A DNA stretch of 64,000 nucleotides from Sarocladium kiliense (taxonomy: Eukaryota > Ascomycota > Sordariomycetes > Hypocreales > Sarocladiaceae), in contig JAUZTG010000050.1 in assembly GCA_030734395.1 (NCBI GenBank), forward strand, positions 1 through 64,000. The letters are read 5' to 3'. The position numbers and the translations under genes were made by a program. A model generated the notes under the pieces. The model searched no databases and was not told the origin of the DNA. It worked only from the letters and a program-made list of their open reading frames with translations. This document shows, piece after piece, positions 12,753-23,154 of this stretch (its first letter is position 1; each line of letters opens with the position of its first letter).

Positions 12753-13412
12753 ATGTCGTCAATTGTCTACCTTGTCCGTCATGCCGAGTCGGAGCACAAC
12801 GTCTCCAAAGACTTTACACAGCGAGATCCATCTCTCACCTCCAGCGGGTTGGCTCAAGCAGCAAACCTGACACGGGATTTCCCTGACCCGGCTTCCATCG
12901 CCGTCGTCTTCACATCTCCACTGACGCGCGCATTGCAAACCACAATCGCCGGCTTCCCAGAAGTCCTCCGTGCTGGCAAGGATGCGGCACATGGCGGCGG
13001 CAACGGCGGCGCCAAGCTCATCATCGACCCGGATCTTCAGTAGCGCAGCGATCTTCCGTGCGACACTGGTTTCGCACCCGGTGCACTGAGAAAGGTGTTT
13101 CCAGATCTCGACTTTGCGGGTCTAAATGACGATTGGTTTGTTAAAGAGGGATCGTACGCCCCTGGTGATGCTGCGGTGATTGAACGAGCACAGCGATTCC
13201 GGGACAGGTTGAGAGAAACTGTTGGCTCGATTGAGAAGGATGGAGGAGAGGATCAACAAGGACAGAGGAAGAACATAGTTGTCGTCACTCACGGTGTATT
13301 TATGAAGTTCTTAGCTGAGGACGAGACAATCGACCTCCCTAAAGCGGGCTGGAAAGCCTTCCGGGTGGATGGTAGGGAGGATGGAGGAGCCGTGCTTGTT
13401 CCCCTAAAGTGA
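12753..13412 (+). pseudogene. Phosphoglycerate-mutase-like gene with in-frame TAG
   Basis: Histidine phosphatase superfamily (phosphoglycerate mutase-like), normally a small soluble phosphatase or mutase. The frame from the ATG at 12753 has the catalytic LVRHAESEHN motif near residue 6, TSPLTRALQT, and after the break the second catalytic histidine in VVTHGVF. A TAG at 13041-13043 interrupts the same frame between DPDLQ and RSDLPCDTG, where family members usually have a charged residue. Without that stop the protein would have about 219 residues and look complete. Either the gene was recently inactivated or there is a base error. As written only the first 96 residues would be made. Confidence 0.82.
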
Positions 13413-14038
13413 ACGCACAGAGGAGGGACTGCCATCTCCGTCGAATCGGAACAATCCCTGACAACCTTGATGCCGATGTTCCCAGGGTGAAGGTTACAGA
13501 CCACATGTTGGGACCAAAGTTGGAGCCAGGAAGCTCTGCTGCACGGCTGAGCATAGGAGGTTTGGCACTCAGTCCGACCTGTAGCAAATGCTGATAGCCC
13601 AGTTCAATACTCAGTCTTCTCAAAGTCATGTTATCAGTGGTTAACACTTCTTACAACTACCAATTGACTGCCAGACTTGGAGATGGTAGCGTGCAACTTC
13701 TGAGATTCTCGCTCTTACAAGCGCCTCTGAATATGCACTCCGGACTGTTAGAACAAGTTGCATTGACCAGCCACGTGATTCTAATAAAAGACGCCGACAC
13801 TTAAGTAAGAAGGCTCAAGGCAGAATCATGGAGAGAGGGCATCATTGTGCGTCCAGTGGCGTTGTCAATCGTATGTGGACTTTGCCACGTACCTAGAAGA
13901 GCTGGCTGTATCTATAGTACATTAAAATCTCAGGCCTGGGGTTAGTGTGCTCCAAGTTCTGAGTGCGGGCACACCCAGAAAGACTGTATCAGATAACATG
14001 AACAAGACCATGATGTGTGATCTAGACGTGCTGGATGG
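13413..14038. other. Intergenic, no gene recognised
   Basis: Tail-to-tail spacer between the mutase-like gene and the zinc-cluster gene. Nothing recognised. Confidence 0.5.
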
Positions 14039-14715
14039 TCATATCAAGATCAGAGGCAGGTCGCAAGTATAGAACGAGCAGTATGTGCAGCCCACTAACC
14101 TGGAGGGCCCTTGTCGCGTTATGAGGATTCTAGAAGGTCGTAGGAGGGACTCGAGAGGGAGAGATGTAATCTCGAGGGGGAATAGCAGCGGGTACGCGAT
14201 GGGATATCGCACCATGAGCTCAAACTCAAACTCGTTTCGACTCGGAGACAGGTAGCTCCACAGTACGCCAGCAAGTGAGGGGCAGATTGTCAAGGACTCT
14301 TCTAAATCGTTCGTACGGATATCCTCAAGTAGTCGGTCGGCTTCTGCAGAGGGTAAGCTACGCAGCCTCTGCAATGTCAATGCATCTCGGGCATTCTGGC
14401 CCTCAATCAAAGCTCGCTCAGAGTAGTGGCAAAAGATCCCAGCTTTAAGGCATGAAGAATAGGACGGCTTTCTGCCCCCACACTGTATAAAGGTCCGTTA
14501 GCGACATGTTGAGCAAGAAAGAACGCATGGTCACGAGGAGGGGCTAATATGGATAGGCTCACGCGGATCTTCCTCCGCCTACATTCGTCACAGGCGACAG
14601 CGACACTAGTTCGACGGCGCTTAGGTACCGGGAGTACAGTGCGGGGAGGCGAAGAATTGGTGTCTGCGGAAATTGTGGGCCTTGCAGCCTCTATTCGCAC
14701 ATAGCGATGGTCCAT
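14039..14715 (-). CDS. Short Zn2Cys6-like protein, one zinc ligand missing
   Basis: Exons 14715-14563 and 14482-14039 give 198 residues. A basic stretch KRRRTSVAVACDECRRRKIR joins across an 81-bp intron to CGGRKPSYSSCLKAGIFCHY, the fungal binuclear zinc-cluster DNA-binding motif. The usual fourth ligand in the P-x-C-x-x-C part is replaced by Tyr (TAT), leaving five cysteines. The protein stops about 120 residues after the cluster, whereas most such regulators are 500-900 residues with a large regulatory domain. It may be a truncated or decaying regulator, or a model missing later exons. Target genes are unknown; it lies beside the mutase-like pseudogene and the truncated CAP20-like gene. Confidence 0.55.
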
Positions 14716-15125
14716 GCTGAATGAATGTGTGGAGAGGAGCACAAGATTGCCAGCCCGAGCTAGAATCTGTTATGTTGCCAGAGCTCTCAGCCGAATTTCA
14801 GCCCCACAGAGCTGTTACATCATGATAGGAAATATGCACCGACCTACTCCAGGTCTGCCTCTCCGCAGTAATGCTTCTTGGGATGTGGCGGCACCAAAAT
14901 GTGTCCACGTGATGGCTACCCTGCAGCCCACATATGCAGTGTGTTACAAACGTAACTACACCTTCCTTTGTCATCATACTTTCTTGGCACGCTGCTGTTA
15001 AGAAAGTAGCCCTATCCTACATACATTCGCCTAACAATTGCATCACGAAACGTCCAATCCACGCTCCGCGTAGCCTCTGGCCGCGGCGATGGCAGCCGCC
15101 ACGCCGGGCTCCCAAGCATTCCCAG
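14716..15125. other. Intergenic upstream of the CAP20-like fragment
   Basis: This is where 5' exons of the CAP20-like gene should be. I find no sequence resembling the family N-terminus here. Confidence 0.45.
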
Positions 15126-15489
15126 ATGGCCTCACTACGGCTATGTCTCTCCCTACGTCCAGAAGGCCGACGCGATCGGCGACCAAACTCTCGGCAATAT
15201 CGACGAGGGCTTCCCTGTCGTGAAGAAGCCCACTGCCGACCTCTACAAGGACACCCGCGAGCTCCTCTTCTTCCCTTACAACAAGGCCATCGAGGGTCGC
15301 GACCACGTCTACGGTGTGTACTCAGCTGAGTACAAGAAGAACGAGCAGGCTGGCGTCGTTGGCTACGGCCGTGTTGCCGTCGCCACGGCTTTCGTCGTTA
15401 GCAACGAGACTCTGAGCTGGCTCAGCAGCTTCCTGTCCGCCAAGAAGCAGCAGGCGAATCAGGACGTCAACGAGACGACCAACCAGTAG
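15126..15489 (+). pseudogene. CAP20-like (perilipin-like) protein, 5'-truncated
   Basis: The frame from about 15126 reads HYGYVSPYVQKADAIGDQ, then a segment with VVKKPTADLYKDTRELLFFPY, GRDHVYGVY and TAFVVSNETLSWLSSFLSAKK, and ends at a TAG at 15487. This resembles the C-terminal two thirds of fungal CAP20/perilipin-like lipid-droplet proteins, first known from Colletotrichum appressoria. The usual N-terminal portion is missing: the same frame meets a stop at about 15007 and no start codon lies in frame. A possible acceptor (CCCAG) ends at 15125, so an unrecognised upstream exon cannot be ruled out. A gene start at 15220 would leave only 89 residues. Most likely a truncated copy. Confidence 0.6.
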
Positions 15490-16731
15490 ATGAGGTTGAC
15501 ATTTGATGCTAGGCGGTCCGGCGAGGCAGCCCAGCATAAGCCAGACGAAATGTCCGATGGGACTACGGAATGATGTACAACCCCCTTCTTAACTATTTCT
15601 TCCCTCAAAGTCTTTACGTCCTGAAATGACTACTGTGTCTGCTCCCTCCCTGGTGGACGCCGGCGAAGCGGCAGACGTGCGAGAAGCTCAGCATGGATGC
15701 TGACGGTTGGCCTGACCTACGATACTGTGTTGAGAAGAGTGAAATCATTGAGCACTGCGGGGATTCGCGATTTCCGATGCAGCTTAGGATGTTTGCTGAA
15801 CATGTGATTGGAAGCGGGTCTGGAAGGCAGGACGGAACCACCATGATGCAAATAATGGCTAGTATAGAGGCGGGAGGGGGAAAGAGGGTTGGGTATCGTC
15901 GTTACTAGATGTCTTCCAGGTTGCCGAGGCATAGGTCTTCATGACGATATTTACAATGATACGAAGCCGAAGCGCCCGCTCAGAGCAGCAGTCGGACACA
16001 TGCCATTAATTGAAGGACCCGCAAGGTCAGGTACGAGATGCAGTAACATGCGAATCAAGCATTGTACGAAGGTACGTGGTACCCTAATGCATCCAATGCA
16101 CGCCCCCACCCACCCTTATGGAATCTCCACGGGGGTTCGTTCGGATAGCGGAGGTCAGCCAACGGTAACCGCCAGATGGGGTCCGATGGGCTCGGCGGGT
16201 CCAAGCCGATACATCAGTTACGGGTTGTCAGAAAATGTGGACTGGAGGCGTGTCGTAGTGTTGACGTCAATTTGTGATGGTTCGCAAAGAAACTTGCCCT
16301 GCGCCAGAATATCGCACCTAATGTGTCCACGCCAAAGGTTCGTCGTACTGTCTCCCGCCTCCTCACGTCGCTGGCCGCTGCCTCCTGTTCTCGTGGATTT
16401 TTCCTGCTTCTACACCCTCACTCCCTTCTCTGCCACGCCCTGCCACCCCCCTTGTTCTGGCCTCGTGCTTTCCCTGCCGGACCTTTCTCTTCACACCACT
16501 CTTCGGCCGCATCGTCGCCATTTTCCCCTCGTCATCCTCCTCCAGTTCATTTCCAACATCGCGCCTCGCAGAGAGCACTGTTGACACTTTTTATTCCACT
16601 ACTGCAGTGGGCAGTCCTCGATCTCTCCTGTGGACACGCATTCACGATCATCTGCTCCGCGCCCCCCCCCCCCGGATCGTCTCGCCGAGCCGCGGCAGCA
16701 TCCGCTGGTACATCAATGAGACTCGGGTACC
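15490..16731. other. Long 5' region of the NsdD-like gene
   Basis: About 1.2 kb without a recognised gene. The last 400 bp are pyrimidine-rich and include a run of C at about 16662-16674, typical of long leaders of fungal developmental regulators. Open frames here look fortuitous. Confidence 0.45.
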
Positions 16732-18116
16732 ATGACCACAGCCACGATCCTCCAGCCGACTAGTCACCATCCCGCAGCGCACGCTTCTGCCTATCCGACG
16801 CCAGCTGCTCCAGTCTCCAATATGATATCCTCGGAGCCTGGCAAATCAGGCGGCGCACCAGGCGCTGCCGATGTGAAGGACTCGCCTTTCCGTCAATCGT
16901 TGCCCTCGATTTCAAACGCCCTCAAGGTCGCCGAGCCCAGGCAATTCCAGCCTCCAGCGCCGCCATCGATGCAGCCGAGTTCTAGCTTCACTTCGCCTTT
17001 CACCTCTGGTCATCGAGATTCCTACCCAGATGGCGACAAGCACGCTTCGCCCCACACGATTCACCACTCCTTCCCACCTCGTCAAGAACTTCCCAACGCC
17101 TACGCCGACTCGCCACGATCGTCCTTCCATGGTCGACCGGGTCTACCAGCAGTGCCAGACAGGCGCCCAAGTCCGCCTCTGCGGCCTGAGTTACCACCTC
17201 ACCACTTGACCGAGGCTCAAAGAGCACAGGACCCTCACCATCCACTCAACAACGGCGCATATGCCCATCCCCCACCGCCTGCGCCGCCACATCCTGCTGG
17301 ACCATACGCTCATGGTCCTATACCTCCAGGACAGGTTCCCTTGCCTGGCCATCCGATATCACCACATCTCGCCGGCCGCGCCGGCCCGCCTGGCCCTCAT
17401 CCATATGACCCTAGCGGCCCACCCTCTCCTCACCCTGATGATGCGAACCGTGCTCGTTATGACACTGGGCGACATTTCGAGACTTGGGAATATCCTACGG
17501 CTCTGGCACGCGTGAGTTCACCGAATGACCCGTCCCTTGCTCATCAGGCGCTAACATGGAGATAGGTGGCACAATCCGCACGGACTGTTTTCAACTTTGC
17601 AGAAGCTTACCATAGGATTGCCTCCGAACAGTCGGGTAGTCCGCCGATGCCCGAGCGATTGACAACCGACCACGAGATTGCCGAGATGCTTAGTAGAACC
17701 GACCTCGTCAAGCGATCATTGGAACAGGTCCGAGAACTCGTGCACCAATGCGCTCTGTCCGAACGCATTCGCGATTCGGCCAAGCAACCAAAGGGCCCAT
17801 ACGACGATGACGATGTTGCTATGTACAGCGAACACATGAAAGCGCCGCAGTATACAATGGGTGAAACCAAGAAGCGGAGAGGAGTGAGTCTTGCATGAAA
17901 TGCGCTAATATGGATATGAAGCTCATCGTTTCACAGCGTGCTGCCCCCCCTGGCCGATGTCACAGCTGTAAGAGAATCGATACGCCCGAATGGAGGCGAG
18001 GTCCGGAGGGTGCACGGACTCTCTGCAACGCCTGCGGTCTTCATTACGCCAAATTGGAAAAGAAACGACAACTTGAGGCGCGCCAGATCCGATCCAAGCA
18101 CGACGAAAGACCATGA
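16732..18116 (+). CDS. NsdD-like GATA-type transcription factor
   Basis: Exons 16732-17511, 17566-17883 and 17937-18116 give 425 residues. The long N-terminal region is low in complexity, rich in Pro, Ser and His. A central helical segment ([18 protein letters not shown]) is followed by acidic and basic stretches. The C-terminus has one GATA zinc finger: [16 protein letters not shown] then [13 protein letters not shown], a CX2C-X18-CX2C finger followed by a basic tail. A GATA finger placed at the extreme C-terminus after a Pro-rich region is characteristic of NsdD/SUB-1-type regulators of sexual development in ascomycetes. Both introns have clean GTGAGT donors and AG acceptors and preserve the frame. 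It looks intact. Confidence 0.85.
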
Positions 18117-18586
18117 TCGTTCACTGCGCTGGATCAATCATTTCCCCACCGAGTCTTGTCTCATTTCTTCCACCGTTTCCAGCGCGGAGATGCATTTCGG
18201 AATGAGACCATATGGTTGCACCCACGCGACGAGGTCGAAGCAAATACCAACCACTGGAATGCATCACTCGCTCAGCTGAATTCTCTATGACTCGGCACTT
18301 GACCAATACTATTTTCAACGCTACTACCCTACTACAACTCCTACAACAACAACAACAACTACTACTACTACTACTATTACTACTACTAGCACTCCTCAAC
18401 TCTTACAATGTGGCGGGTTCAAACCCCCTTACGGCCTTCGGCCAAGAGGCGACAAGATGAAGACCGGCACCTGGAAAGTCAAATAAGCAGGATCGTGGAA
18501 GGAAAAGAATTGGCCGGGAACTCCAACTTGCTACCAACGCTTTTGGCATCGCAACAACTTCCCCCAGAGAGCCGGAGATTCGACAT
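18117..18586. other. 3' region with CAA/CTA microsatellite
   Basis: Downstream of the GATA gene. Contains the simple repeat at 18342-18392. A T-arm-like word near 18416 was examined and rejected as a tRNA. No gene recognised. Confidence 0.45.
18342..18392. repeat. Trinucleotide microsatellite (CAA)n-(CTA)n
   Basis: A run of CAA units passes directly into CTA/ACT units with single interruptions. It lies outside recognised coding sequence. Confidence 0.9.
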
Positions 18587-18949
18587 GTGCATGGCGCATG
18601 GTGGCTTTTTAGCGACAGCATTAGTTTCAACCCAGGCGCCCGATCTCTAGGTTTCAGCCGACGAGGAGCCGCGGTCCTGTCCGTCTTCGTCAGAAGCGAA
18701 AAGGAGCGACCAAGGAGGTGTTTCCTGTGCGTCGGCGCTGCGCTTTCTCTTGAACCGGACGACCCTCAATCGGAAGAGCTCACTCGCGAGTTCTGTAGCT
18801 CAGGGGATGTGTCCAAGCATTTCCGCCGGAGGCATTTGGGCTGTTTGTCTCATGAGGCCCCGCCTCAGTGTGTGGTGTGCGACCTGGAGTTGAGAGATAA
18901 GATGCACTTGCAGAATCATGCCATGAGAGTCCATGGCATAATTTCCTAG
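18587..18949 (+). pseudogene. Relic with C2H2-like tail resembling FluG-domain/DUF3435 proteins
   Basis: The frame ends in a tail with PRRCFLCVGAAL, GDVSKHFRRRHLG, CVVCDLELRDKMHLQNHAMRVHG and a stop at 18947. Two adjacent zinc-finger-like units with these spacings and the MHLQNHAxRVHG ending resemble the C-terminal end of the large fungal FluG-domain/DUF3435 family, part of which are tyrosine recombinases. Nothing upstream in any frame resembles the catalytic body, so this would be a 3' remnant of about 80-120 residues. The resemblance is from memory of the family, not a search. It could instead be a small independent C2H2 protein. Confidence 0.45.
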
Positions 18950-19464
18950 AAGCTGCCGTTGAATAAAAAGAAATAAAGTTGCCGTTAAGTTCGGACAGCC
19001 GCGGTTTCCAGTACATTATCGGTATTGATGGACGTGAGTATTTCTCAGTTCATGTATTAATGGTTCATGATGTAAAGCGCAACCCATAGAGCATAGGCAC
19101 CCATCATCGAACAGGCCACCCTTAAAGCGTCCGAGGATCTTTTCACTGCCCACGAAGCGGTTGTTGCCCGGGATCGATGATACTGTGGACATCATGATTG
19201 AGTTCGCATGGGCTAGAGTATTGGCAGTCCGTCAGCAATGTGTCACAGGAACCTTGTCGACGAATGAGATCGCGCGGCACCTTCACGCCCTTCTGCCCCC
19301 TTCCCCATCTAGCGGACCCCTCTAGTCTTCCCAACATTGTTCACGACTGTGGGCTAAGTGATCTTGTCCCAAGAACGCTCTCTTTATGATCACTCATCGC
19401 TCTATTCTCTTGCCGCAGTATCCCCCTCCGCGTGTATTCTCGGCCGCCCATCTCTTCCACCGTT
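18950..19464. other. Intergenic, 5' region of the Clr5-domain gene
   Basis: No gene recognised. The first ATG in the frame of the next gene is at 19465. Confidence 0.5.
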
Positions 19465-21063
19465 ATGGTGCCGCCCTTGCCGGCCCTGGCGCCTCGAGCA
19501 CCGGGACAATCAATCGATGATTCAGCCTGTCTTGGTCCTACTGAGCATACCGAACAGGAATGGGAGGAGAAGAAAGGCCTCATAAGGCAGTTGTATATTA
19601 CAGAGAACCGTAAGCTATCCCAGATGATGTCGATCCTGAGCCGCAAGCATGGGTTCTCTGCCACGTAAGTCGTCTTTCCCCCTGGTTGGTTCTGCGGTCG
19701 TGACACGTTGAAATTTGGCTAACGAGTCGAGGACTGTAGAGAACAGATGTACAAAAAGCGTTTTCGGAAGTGGGAATTCAGAAAAAGAGTATATCGCAAT
19801 AGCAGCCCCCATGCCGCGCTATCGTTGCCAGGCACAGATTGCCAATCTCCTGGGCCGAGGACGAACAGCTCCAGCCCAGGAAGCGATGATTTCGGACGTC
19901 GAGGGCATCGATTCGAACATTGTGTCAACGACAGTGGCGTTTCTCGACAACAGTTGCCTTACAGCAGCAACGTCTACACCAACCCTTTGAGCATTCCGAC
20001 TCTGGGACTATGCTCCGATCTTGAGGTCGTATTGAATACTGCGTCATCTTGGACTCTGGCACAATTGGAATCCACAAACATCACCGAAGACCCTATGTCT
20101 CAATATCTCGCATGCCCCGAGCGGCTTTCAATGACCAACACACGAAACATGTACCGCATGTTTGAGCTGGTCTTCGATCTATGGCATCAACAAGAGGGCG
20201 GTCTTGCCGGCATGGCGGCGAGGAAGGCTTTTCTTGCCCTGGAACAGGCCTTGCGATCCGACCACGCAGATCTTCTATGGCATGTCCTCGATGTTGTTTA
20301 CGACATGGTAGAAAAAGGCCACCTGCGCTTGCTTCAATTCTTTCTTGGGCACGCCTTAACCCTATATGCCGAGCCCGCGCGGCATCCAGTTGTTCAAATT
20401 CTGAAGCAGCTTCAAAGGGGGGACTATCGAACGCTACAAGGGCGTCGACATTGTTGTCTTCTCCTTCGGCAAACCTGGCTTCGAAATGTCGAACTCCTTC
20501 GCACACAAATCGGGAAAGCCTCTTCCGGAAACCTCTGGCTCCTCGAACAGCTCATTTGGGATGGTCGTACTAGCTTGCGCAGGAATAGTTCTCTACAGTC
20601 TTCCGAAGATGTCGTGACGGGGGCATTACAAGCTCTAGAGTCGGATGCCACGGCCGAGCAGAATGGAGGCGATGCAACTGCGAGGGCGTTGAGGATCTGT
20701 GCGCTAAGGCTAGAATACACCCTGATGGACCTGGGCGACGATATTAAAGCTGAACAGCTCGCATTGCACCTCTTAGACCGTGCGGCCGACCACACAAGAT
20801 GCAATGCTCGATTCCAAGCCTACGCCCGGAAGATGCTTGCGCGGATCTACGAAAAGCGAGGTAACCAAGATGCGGCGAACAAGCTCTTTGTATCTGCCAT
20901 TAGCAGCCGAGAGGCAGCACACGGAGCCAGTAGCGACCTACGCGTTATTCGAGACATGTGGGTGCTCGTATCGTATCTTCGACGTATTGGGAAAACTCGG
21001 GAAGCCGACGCGCTGGCGCAAAAGGCGATTGAACGGGCGTATTTCTTTGTGGATGCAGGCTAG
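19465..21063 (+). CDS. Clr5-domain protein
   Basis: Exons 19465-19664 and 19740-21063 (75-bp intron, GTAAGT donor) give about 507 residues. Near residues 30-80, across the intron, is a Clr5 domain: EWEEKKGLIRQLYI, LSQMMSILSRKHGFSAT, EQMYKKRFRKWEFRK. The domain is common in fungal proteins of unknown function, named after a fission-yeast heterochromatin factor. The rest of the protein (from about residue 190) is helical and repeat-like, with segments such as ERAYFFVDAG at the end, consistent with TPR-type helices used in protein binding. It looks intact. No specific partner can be named. Confidence 0.78.
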
Positions 21064-21840
21064 AAGAAGGTCAAGGTACTGTTACCATGCTGCGCTGACA
21101 ATGAATGTAATGTAGGTTGCCCGGAAAGATATTGAGATAGAGACAATATACTTCGAAGTCAAATAAAAGCCGCTTCGGATGACGGTTCATGTTCTGTCTG
21201 GCCTCCTCAGCTTCCCCCGAGGAGGGGGGGAATGCGAGTCCGGCTAATGCACACCTCCGCCTGCCGCTGTTAGCATTGACATGCATCATCTGATTTGTCT
21301 TACCGAGGGAAGGTGGGGGGGTCCACGATGTGGCCACCACATGGAACTTGTTCCACCACTCGCATTCGACTCGATACCCTGCTGAATGTGGCGGCAACAC
21401 CAACAACGGAGAAGCCATTGCTCCTGCCTAAGTCGCGTCTTTGAACCACCTTACCGATCCGAAGCGAGAACTTCGATACGCCTGGTGATTGGCTTTGCGA
21501 CCTACACTTTGCGGTGTGTTGGAACTTGTCTGTCCACAGAATAGCGTACGGACCTACACACAGCATCAGCATATGACTACTGTGTTTTCGTTTTGGCACT
21601 AGTAGTGGAGGAGTCCGCAACCCCCACGCGCCATCACCATATCAGGTGAGCTTTCTATGAAGCAAGATCACATCAGGCTCTCCGACACCACTCCGCACTG
21701 CGATTACGTTTTGTTTCTTCCAAGGATTTTGTCTACTCTGACAAGAGCCGGGGCCAAAATGTTTATATTTGTCGCGGTGGACTCCTCCGTACATCAAATA
21801 GAAGCGAGCAGACTGGTTCAAAGCGGTTCTCGTGTTCTCC
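21064..21840. other. Intergenic, no gene recognised
   Basis: Open frames on the minus strand (up to 115 codons) show no family resemblance. Confidence 0.5.
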
Positions 21841-23154
21841 ATGGAACTGGACCTCAAATTCCTATGGCCTGATGGCCGGCAATGGTTCTACCCCGGCGAA
21901 ACGATCCAAGGCTGCGTGTTCCTGAAAGTCTCACGGCCGAAGCGCATCCGTGAGATTTACGTCGTATTAACTGGTAATTTTGCTACAGACCATCCACGTT
22001 CGAGACGAACGTCCAGCCAGGACTAATCATATCTACTAGGAATCTTGAGGTTCTCCTACAGCATGAAACCAAATGAGAGCAATAAGACATATTACGGCAA
22101 CTCTAGTCTTGACCGAGGCTACCAACAAGTAAGTGCTAGGGAGCTTGGCTATCACCTAATTTTGTCTGAAAGACTAACAAAACAACAACAGCTCTGTGAG
22201 ATCTCCAAGACTCTGCTCGGCGAAGAGGAATCAAGCCATGAGCCTGCCACCATACTAGAGGTCGGAGTCCATGTCGTTCCCTTCCGGCTTTCCTTCCCAG
22301 GTTCTGACGAACAGGAACACCATATGAATGACCCTCCCCCATACAATGTCCACAGCGGCCTGCTGCCGTCAATGACTTTCCGCAGTCATGATTTCAAGGC
22401 CACTGTGACCTACTCTATTGTAGCAACGGTCAAAAGAGCAGGCTTTTTGAAACCTGATAGCCGCAAGGCAAAGCTTATACCCTTCCGGATTTCGGAGATC
22501 CAGTCTTCATTGAGTGTGGCAATTCCACGCGAGCCTACGACAATATATTCCCGAGGCGTTGCACAATTTCTTTGCGCTTCCGCCAGGTTAAGAGTCCAGT
22601 CTCATACCGTGCTACTTCTACATCCGGAGCAGCCGTTGCCGCATAACATATCACTGCAGGTTGCATTTGACAGCAACCAATGCCAGACTGGTCAGGAGAC
22701 ATACATTCTTCAATCGTTTCAGTGCCGACTACGAAGTACCGTAGAAGCACACGGAGTGCATTCATCGCGATCCTACACAAGCTACGATGACATCTGCACC
22801 ATAACAGGCAGTATAGCACTGCCAACAACATGCTCTGGGGAGTGGGCAGAGCTAAATATCGGCTCATGGCAGAGCCATCTTGTGCCTCCGACTGGGCCCA
22901 GCTTTTGTTCACCCAAACTTGTACGGAAGCACGGTTTGGAGTTCATGATCAGGATAGGGTCCGTGAATCCCAGTGAAACTCGAGTAAGTTCTGCGAATAG
23001 CCCTCGACGCAGATGTCTCTCTGGGCATCTTTGTATTCTAAGTCATCTACAATGCTAAGTTGTATGTTCTCGATAGGTCCTAACAGTAGTCACCGATGTG
23101 ATGGTGGTTGACAGCCATCAACATCCCTTTGATCCACCACCTACGTACTGCTAG
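21841..23154 (+). CDS. Arrestin-like protein 2 with PPxY-like motifs
   Basis: Four exons (21841-21973, 22040-22128, 22192-22983, 23077-23154) give 363 residues. The start MELDLKFLWPDGRQWFYPGETIQG and the second strand VSRPKRIREIYVVLTG are typical of an arrestin N domain. The middle has VVPFRLSFPG, then NDPPPYNVH, and FKATVTYSIVATVKR. The C-terminus VTDVMVVDSHQHPFDPPPTYC carries a PPxTY-like motif. PY motifs in fungal arrestin-related adaptors bind WW domains of Rsp5/Nedd4 ubiquitin ligases. Introns of 63-93 bp all keep frame. It is more compact than arrestin-like genes 1 and 3 and is not a recent copy of them. Likely function is adaptor for endocytic turnover of membrane transporters; cargo unknown. 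Confidence 0.8.

Noticed and set aside
15089..15220. ATG at 15089 as start of the CAP20-like gene
   Set aside because: It is in a different frame from the CAP20-like sequence and ends at a stop after about 45 codons.
18412..18430. GGGTTCAAACCCC word resembling a tRNA T-arm
   Set aside because: No acceptor stem, D-arm or anticodon arm can be folded upstream.
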